DNA from: Myxococcota bacterium
GTDB taxonomy: Bacteria > Myxococcota_A > UBA9160 > SZUA-336
Length of the DNA stretch: 43,517 bases
Direction: 5' to 3'
NCBI GenBank assembly: GCA_035498015.1
Contig: DATKAO010000052.1
Span: forward strand, 1 to 43,517
Below the pieces are notes generated by a model. The model searched no databases, was not told the origin of the DNA, and saw nothing but the letters and a program-made list of their open reading frames with translations. The stretch's first letter is position 1; the number at the start of each line of letters is the position of its first letter. The position numbers and the translations under genes are program-made. Positions 40,410-43,517 of this stretch are shown here, piece after piece.

Positions 40410-41696
40410 ATGAAGTTCCGGCTCTTCGCCCTGCTCGATCCGCCGCTCTCGCAGATCGGCGACAGCAACTCGGCGAAGCTGGCGTGGGTGGTGCGGCTGC
40501 GCTGGATCGCGCTGTTCGCCCAGGGACTCTCGATCCTGCCCGCGCTGCAGTTCGACCTGCTCGAGCCCGGGCGCGTGCCGGTGTTTCTCGGCGTGGTGGC
40601 GCTGCTCGCAGGGCTGAACGCAGTCACTTGGGCGCGGCTGCGGCGCGGCCCCGAGGTGTCACAGCTCGAGCTCGGCGCGCAGCTGTTCGCCGACATCGCG
40701 GCGCTGTCCGCGCTGCTGGGTCTCTCGGGCGGGGCCTGGAACCCGCTCGTGCCGCTGTTGTTCTTCCACGCCGGTCTGGGCGCGCTGTTGCTCGAGGGCC
40801 GGGTGTCGCTGGGCTTCTTCTGGAGCCTGGTCGCGTGTCTGGCCTTCGTACAGGCCTTCGGTCACGTGCCGCCGGGCCTGGCCGAGACCCGCGTGTCTCC
40901 CGCCGTGCTGTTCCCCGCGCAGTTCCTCGTGGCCGGCGTGTTCTGGCTGTTCACGACCTGGCTGTCACACACGCTGGCGGCGCTGCAGGCGCACGTGCAC
41001 GCGCGCCGCCAGGAGCAGGGCCGCATCGACCGCCTGCGCGCGGTGGGCGCGCTGGCCGCGGGTCTCTCGCACGAGTTCGCCACGCCGCTCAACACCGCCA
41101 TGCTGAAGCTCGAGAGACTGGCGCGGAAGCTCGACCTCGCAGCCGATCCGGCGCTGCGCGAGGCCAGCGAGGCGCTGGCCCGCTGCGAGGAGGTGCTGCG
41201 CCAGATGGCCGGCTCTCAGCTGCGGCCCGACGCGCTCAGCCTCGAGGTCGAAGACGTGGGCGACCTGGTCGAGAAGGTCTGCAGCGGCCTGCGCGCCGAA
41301 GACCCCGCCGTGCCGCTGCGCTTCCAGCGCGAGCGCGGCCCGGCGCACGTGGTGGTGCCGGCCGTGGCCTTCACGCAGGCCGTGCTGAACCTCGTGGACA
41401 ACGCGCTCGAGGAGAGCAGCGCCGACGCACCGGCCGAGGTCGAGGTGCGGGCGACACCGGAGCGTGTCAGCGTCGAAGTGCGCGATCACGGGCCAGGCTG
41501 GCCGGAGCTGGTGCGCGCGCACCTGGGCGAGCCGTTCGTGACCACGCGCCCGGGCGGCGTGGGCCTGGGGCTCTACTTCGCCTACACGCTGGCCGAGACG
41601 ATCGGCGGCACGCTCGAGCTCGACGCCACGCCCGGCGGCGGCGCCATCGCCCGGCTGGTGCTGCCCGCCGCGCAGGTCGCGGAGGCCCGGCCGTGA
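40410..41696 (+). CDS. regB: RegB/PrrB-type redox sensor histidine kinase
   Basis: The 428-residue membrane kinase has about six N-terminal hydrophobic segments. The motif LSGGAWNPL between spans corresponds to the GGxxNPF quinone-site motif of RegB (Phe replaced by Leu). The H-box is LSHEFATPLNTAML. ALARCEEVL matches the position of RegB's redox-active Cys (RCREIL). The HATPase part has LNLVDNALEES, VRDHGPGW and GVGLGLYFA. In purple bacteria RegB adjusts photosynthesis, respiration and nitrogen or carbon fixation to redox state; a respiratory redox role is inferred here. The end overlaps regA (GTGA). Confidence 0.86.
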   Translation: MKFRLFALLDPPLSQIGDSNSAKLAWVVRLRWIALFAQGLSILPALQFDLLEPGRVPVFLGVVALLAGLNAVTWARLRRGPEVSQLELGAQLFADIAALSALLGLSGGAWNPLVPLLFFHAGLGALLLEGRVSLGFFWSLVACLAFVQAFGHVPPGLAETRVSPAVLFPAQFLVAGVFWLFTTWLSHTLAALQAHVHARRQEQGRIDRLRAVGALAAGLSHEFATPLNTAMLKLERLARKLDLAADPALREASEALARCEEVLRQMAGSQLRPDALSLEVEDVGDLVEKVCSGLRAEDPAVPLRFQRERGPAHVVVPAVAFTQAVLNLVDNALEESSADAPAEVEVRATPERVSVEVRDHGPGWPELVRAHLGEPFVTTRPGGVGLGLYFAYTLAETIGGTLELDATPGGGAIARLVLPAAQVAEARP

Positions 41697-42223
41697 GCCA
41701 GGGCCAGTCACTCCTGATCGTGGACGACGACGCGCGCTTCGCCGAGACGCTCGCGCTCGAGTTCGCCGAGCGCGGTTGGCGCGTCGAGTGCGTGGCCGAC
41801 CTCGACGAGCTGCGCGCGCTGCCGCCGTTCGCCTACAAGTTCGCCAGCGTCGACCTGCGCCTGCGCCACCAGAGCGGGCTCGACGCGATCCCGCTCATCC
41901 TGGAACGCGCGCCCAAGGCGAAGATCGTGGTGCTGACCGGCTACGGCAGCATCGCCACCGCGGTGCAGGCGGTGAAGCTCGGCGCGTTCAACTATCTCAC
42001 CAAGCCCGTGCACGTGGAGGACCTCTTGGCCGCGTTCCGCAGCGAGCCGCAGCTCACGCCGGTGACCGGCGACGCGGGGCAGACCCTGGCGCGGCGCGAG
42101 CGCGAGTACATCGAGTGGGTGCTCGCGGAGTGCGGCGGCAACATCAGCCGCGCCGCTCGTCAGCTCGGGCTGCACCGCCAGAGCCTGCAGCGCAAGCTGC
42201 GCAAGTTCACGCCGCGCGTCTGA
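41693..42223 (+). CDS. regA: RegA/PrrA-type response regulator
   Basis: The 176-residue protein equals RegA-family length. The receiver domain has LLIVDDDARF, the phosphorylated Asp in SVDLRLRHQSGLD, the signature VVLTGYGSIATAVQAVKLGAFNYLTKP, and then a short linker. A Fis-type helix-turn-helix, ISRAARQLGLHRQSLQRKLRKF, sits at the C-terminus. It binds DNA to activate or repress redox-controlled operons; targets cannot be seen here. GGAGG is 7 nt before GTG 41693, inside regB, so the pair is translationally coupled. Confidence 0.9.
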   Translation: MSQGQSLLIVDDDARFAETLALEFAERGWRVECVADLDELRALPPFAYKFASVDLRLRHQSGLDAIPLILERAPKAKIVVLTGYGSIATAVQAVKLGAFNYLTKPVHVEDLLAAFRSEPQLTPVTGDAGQTLARREREYIEWVLAECGGNISRAARQLGLHRQSLQRKLRKFTPRV

Positions 42224-42235
42224 CTCGCGGCCCGC

Positions 42236-43517
42236 TCACAGCCCGTCGATCTTCCAGGTGCCGTTCTCGCCCACGATGCGCGCCTTGCGCGACTCCTTCG
42301 AGACCGTGCTCCACACGAAGAAGTTGCGCTCCTGACGAGTCACCGTGACTCCGATGTCGATGTGGCCGGTCTCGAAGCCGGCCATGAAGTCGATCGTGAC
42401 CTGCTGGCGCACGTTCTTCTTCTCGAATTCGCTCTGGTACTTCGCGAGCTGACCCGCGCGAAGCTTCTGCACCGCCGGCAGGGCCGACCAGTTGCGCCCG
42501 TTCAGCGCCTGGTTCCAGGCGTGGACCAGCTCCTCGATCGCGCGGCGGTCCTCGGCGTGATCGGCCGCGGGAGGCTGCCGCGTCCCCGGCGCAGGGCTCG
42601 CGCCCGGGGCGGTGCCGGCCTGAGCGGGCGCAGACACCGGCGGCAGCGAGGCGGCCGCAGCCGGCGGGGCCGCGACCGCGGCCAGCTTCGAGGCGTCGGC
42701 GCGCACGGCGTCGGCGGCGAACAGGCGCGCGCGCTCCGCCTCGGCGCCGGGACAGCCCGCGTCGGACGAGGCGGCGGGCAGCGACTTCGCGCGCTCGGCC
42801 AGGTCGGAAGGCGGCGAGGCCAGCGTCCCGACCGCGGAGCGCGCGGCACTGACCTCGCCGTCGGCGAGCTCGCGCAGCCAGCGGTCGAGCAGCGACTGAC
42901 ACGCGCGCGTGTAGCCTTCTGCGGCCCTGCCGAAGCGCTCCGCGGCGCCCGCGTAGTCGGTCGCCGCCAGCGCCTTGTCGGCGTCGTTCTGCTCCTCGAG
43001 CGCGTACTCGATGCGCCGCTTGGCGTCGTCGATCGCCGCGGCCCCCGCGTCGCCCGCGCGCGAGCCGAGACCGGCCACGAGCGCCGCGGCCTGGGCGTGC
43101 GCCGCCTCGGCGGCCGCGCGCGCGCTGCGCGCGTCGGTGCGCTTCCCGTACGAGCCCAGGCCGATCCAGAAGCCCAGCGCGAGCACCGCCGCGCCCAGTG
43201 CGGCGATCGCGGCCACCGCCAGGCCGCGCCGCGCCGGTGACTCGGCCGGCCGCTCCGGGCGCAGCGCCGCGCCGAGCGCCGCCGACATCGCCTCGGCGCT
43301 GGGGAAGCGATCCTCGGGGTTCATGCGGCAGGCGCGCCGGACCACCGCGCGCAGCGCCTCGGGCACGGGGTCGGGAAACTCGAAGCCGAACTCCTGCGAC
43401 GCGCCCTGCAGGCTCCACAGGTGGCGCAGCACGGCCATGCTGTTGGTCGAGTCGGCGCCGAGCGCCGCGTCGTACACGGTCCGCCCGGTGAGCACGCGGT
43501 AGAGCGCGAGCCCCAGC
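42236..43517 (-). CDS. Ser/Thr protein kinase, C-terminal part (N-terminus beyond the window)
   Basis: The frame is open to the window end. The first visible residues, LGLALYRVLTGR, and later RRACRMNPEDRFPSAEAMSAAL are subdomains IX-XI of a eukaryotic-like kinase; the ATP-binding and catalytic loops are missing only because the window stops. After them come one membrane span (AVAAIAALGAAVLALGFWIGLG), an Ala-rich helical extracytoplasmic region, a Pro/Ala linker, and a C-terminal domain (RRAIEELVHAWNQALNGRNW to NGTWKIDGL) that looks like an NTF2-type ligand-binding fold. Such kinases are common in Myxococcota-like bacteria. It converges on regA with 12 nt between stop codons. Confidence 0.85.
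   Translation of the reverse strand, partial: LGLALYRVLTGRTVYDAALGADSTNSMAVLRHLWSLQGASQEFGFEFPDPVPEALRAVVRRACRMNPEDRFPSAEAMSAALGAALRPERPAESPARRGLAVAAIAALGAAVLALGFWIGLGSYGKRTDARSARAAAEAAHAQAAALVAGLGSRAGDAGAAAIDDAKRRIEYALEEQNDADKALAATDYAGAAERFGRAAEGYTRACQSLLDRWLRELADGEVSAARSAVGTLASPPSDLAERAKSLPAASSDAGCPGAEAERARLFAADAVRADASKLAAVAAPPAAAASLPPVSAPAQAGTAPGASPAPGTRQPPAADHAEDRRAIEELVHAWNQALNGRNWSALPAVQKLRAGQLAKYQSEFEKKNVRQQVTIDFMAGFETGHIDIGVTVTRQERNFFVWSTVSKESRKARIVGENGTWKIDGL

Overview
The window is GC-rich (about 70% by eye), densely packed chromosomal DNA with no sign of phage, insertion sequence, CRISPR array, tRNA or rRNA. Two gene orders point to a deltaproteobacterial-type lineage in the broad sense (Myxococcota, Desulfobacterota or Binatota-like). 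These are rpsA-ihfB-HIT-lapA-lapB and mutS-amidase-glnD-xerD-scpA-scpB. The assignment is an inference from synteny and composition, not a taxonomic call.

Layout: 1-3899 is a plus-strand cluster for translation, nucleoid and envelope control (ribosomal protein S1, IHF/HU protein, HIT hydrolase, LapA, LapB). 3892-10866 holds a four-PAS hybrid histidine kinase, a six-TM membrane protein, a Kup potassium transporter and an acyl-CoA synthetase. 10863-14006 has two paralogous secreted beta-helix proteins separated by a SnoaL-like gene and a tiny relic of a beta-helix leader, then a VOC protein. 14008-15226 is a DAHP synthase gene with what looks like a complete transcription attenuator: promoter, leader peptide rich in Tyr/Phe/Trp, and terminator. 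15240-24202 is the overlapping mutS-amidase-glnD-xerD-scpA-scpB operon. 24303-27020 encodes three exported proteins, one a lipoprotein with seven 24-residue calcium-loop repeats coupled to a CAP-domain protein. 27021-27433 is a non-coding stretch with strong potential RNA structure. 27434-33318 carries an alpha/beta hydrolase, hemF, a hotdog-like protein, a zinc-ribbon protein, inositol-phosphate synthase, a VOC protein, a PEGA lipoprotein and EF-P. 33326-40336 is a mixed set of single genes (MFS transporter, methyltransferase, secreted proteins, FKBP isomerase, class III cyclase, metallo-hydrolase, nuclease/phosphatase-fold protein). 40398-42223 is a RegB/RegA redox two-component pair. The window ends inside a minus-strand Ser/Thr protein kinase.

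Genes are often translationally coupled by GTGA or ATGA overlaps. Convergent neighbours commonly overlap at their stop codons, leaving no room for terminators. About ten start codons sit 6-8 nt behind a -10-like hexamer and lack a Shine-Dalgarno sequence, which suggests many leaderless mRNAs.

The most interesting items are: (1) the DAHP synthase attenuator with a leaderless aromatic leader peptide; (2) a three-copy palindromic intergenic repeat whose stem changes are compensatory; (3) a strongly over-used GTGACT/AGTCAC word on both strands; (4) a compositional mosaic inside the mutS ATPase region; and (5) a structured intergenic region at 27269-27384 with mutually exclusive pairings.
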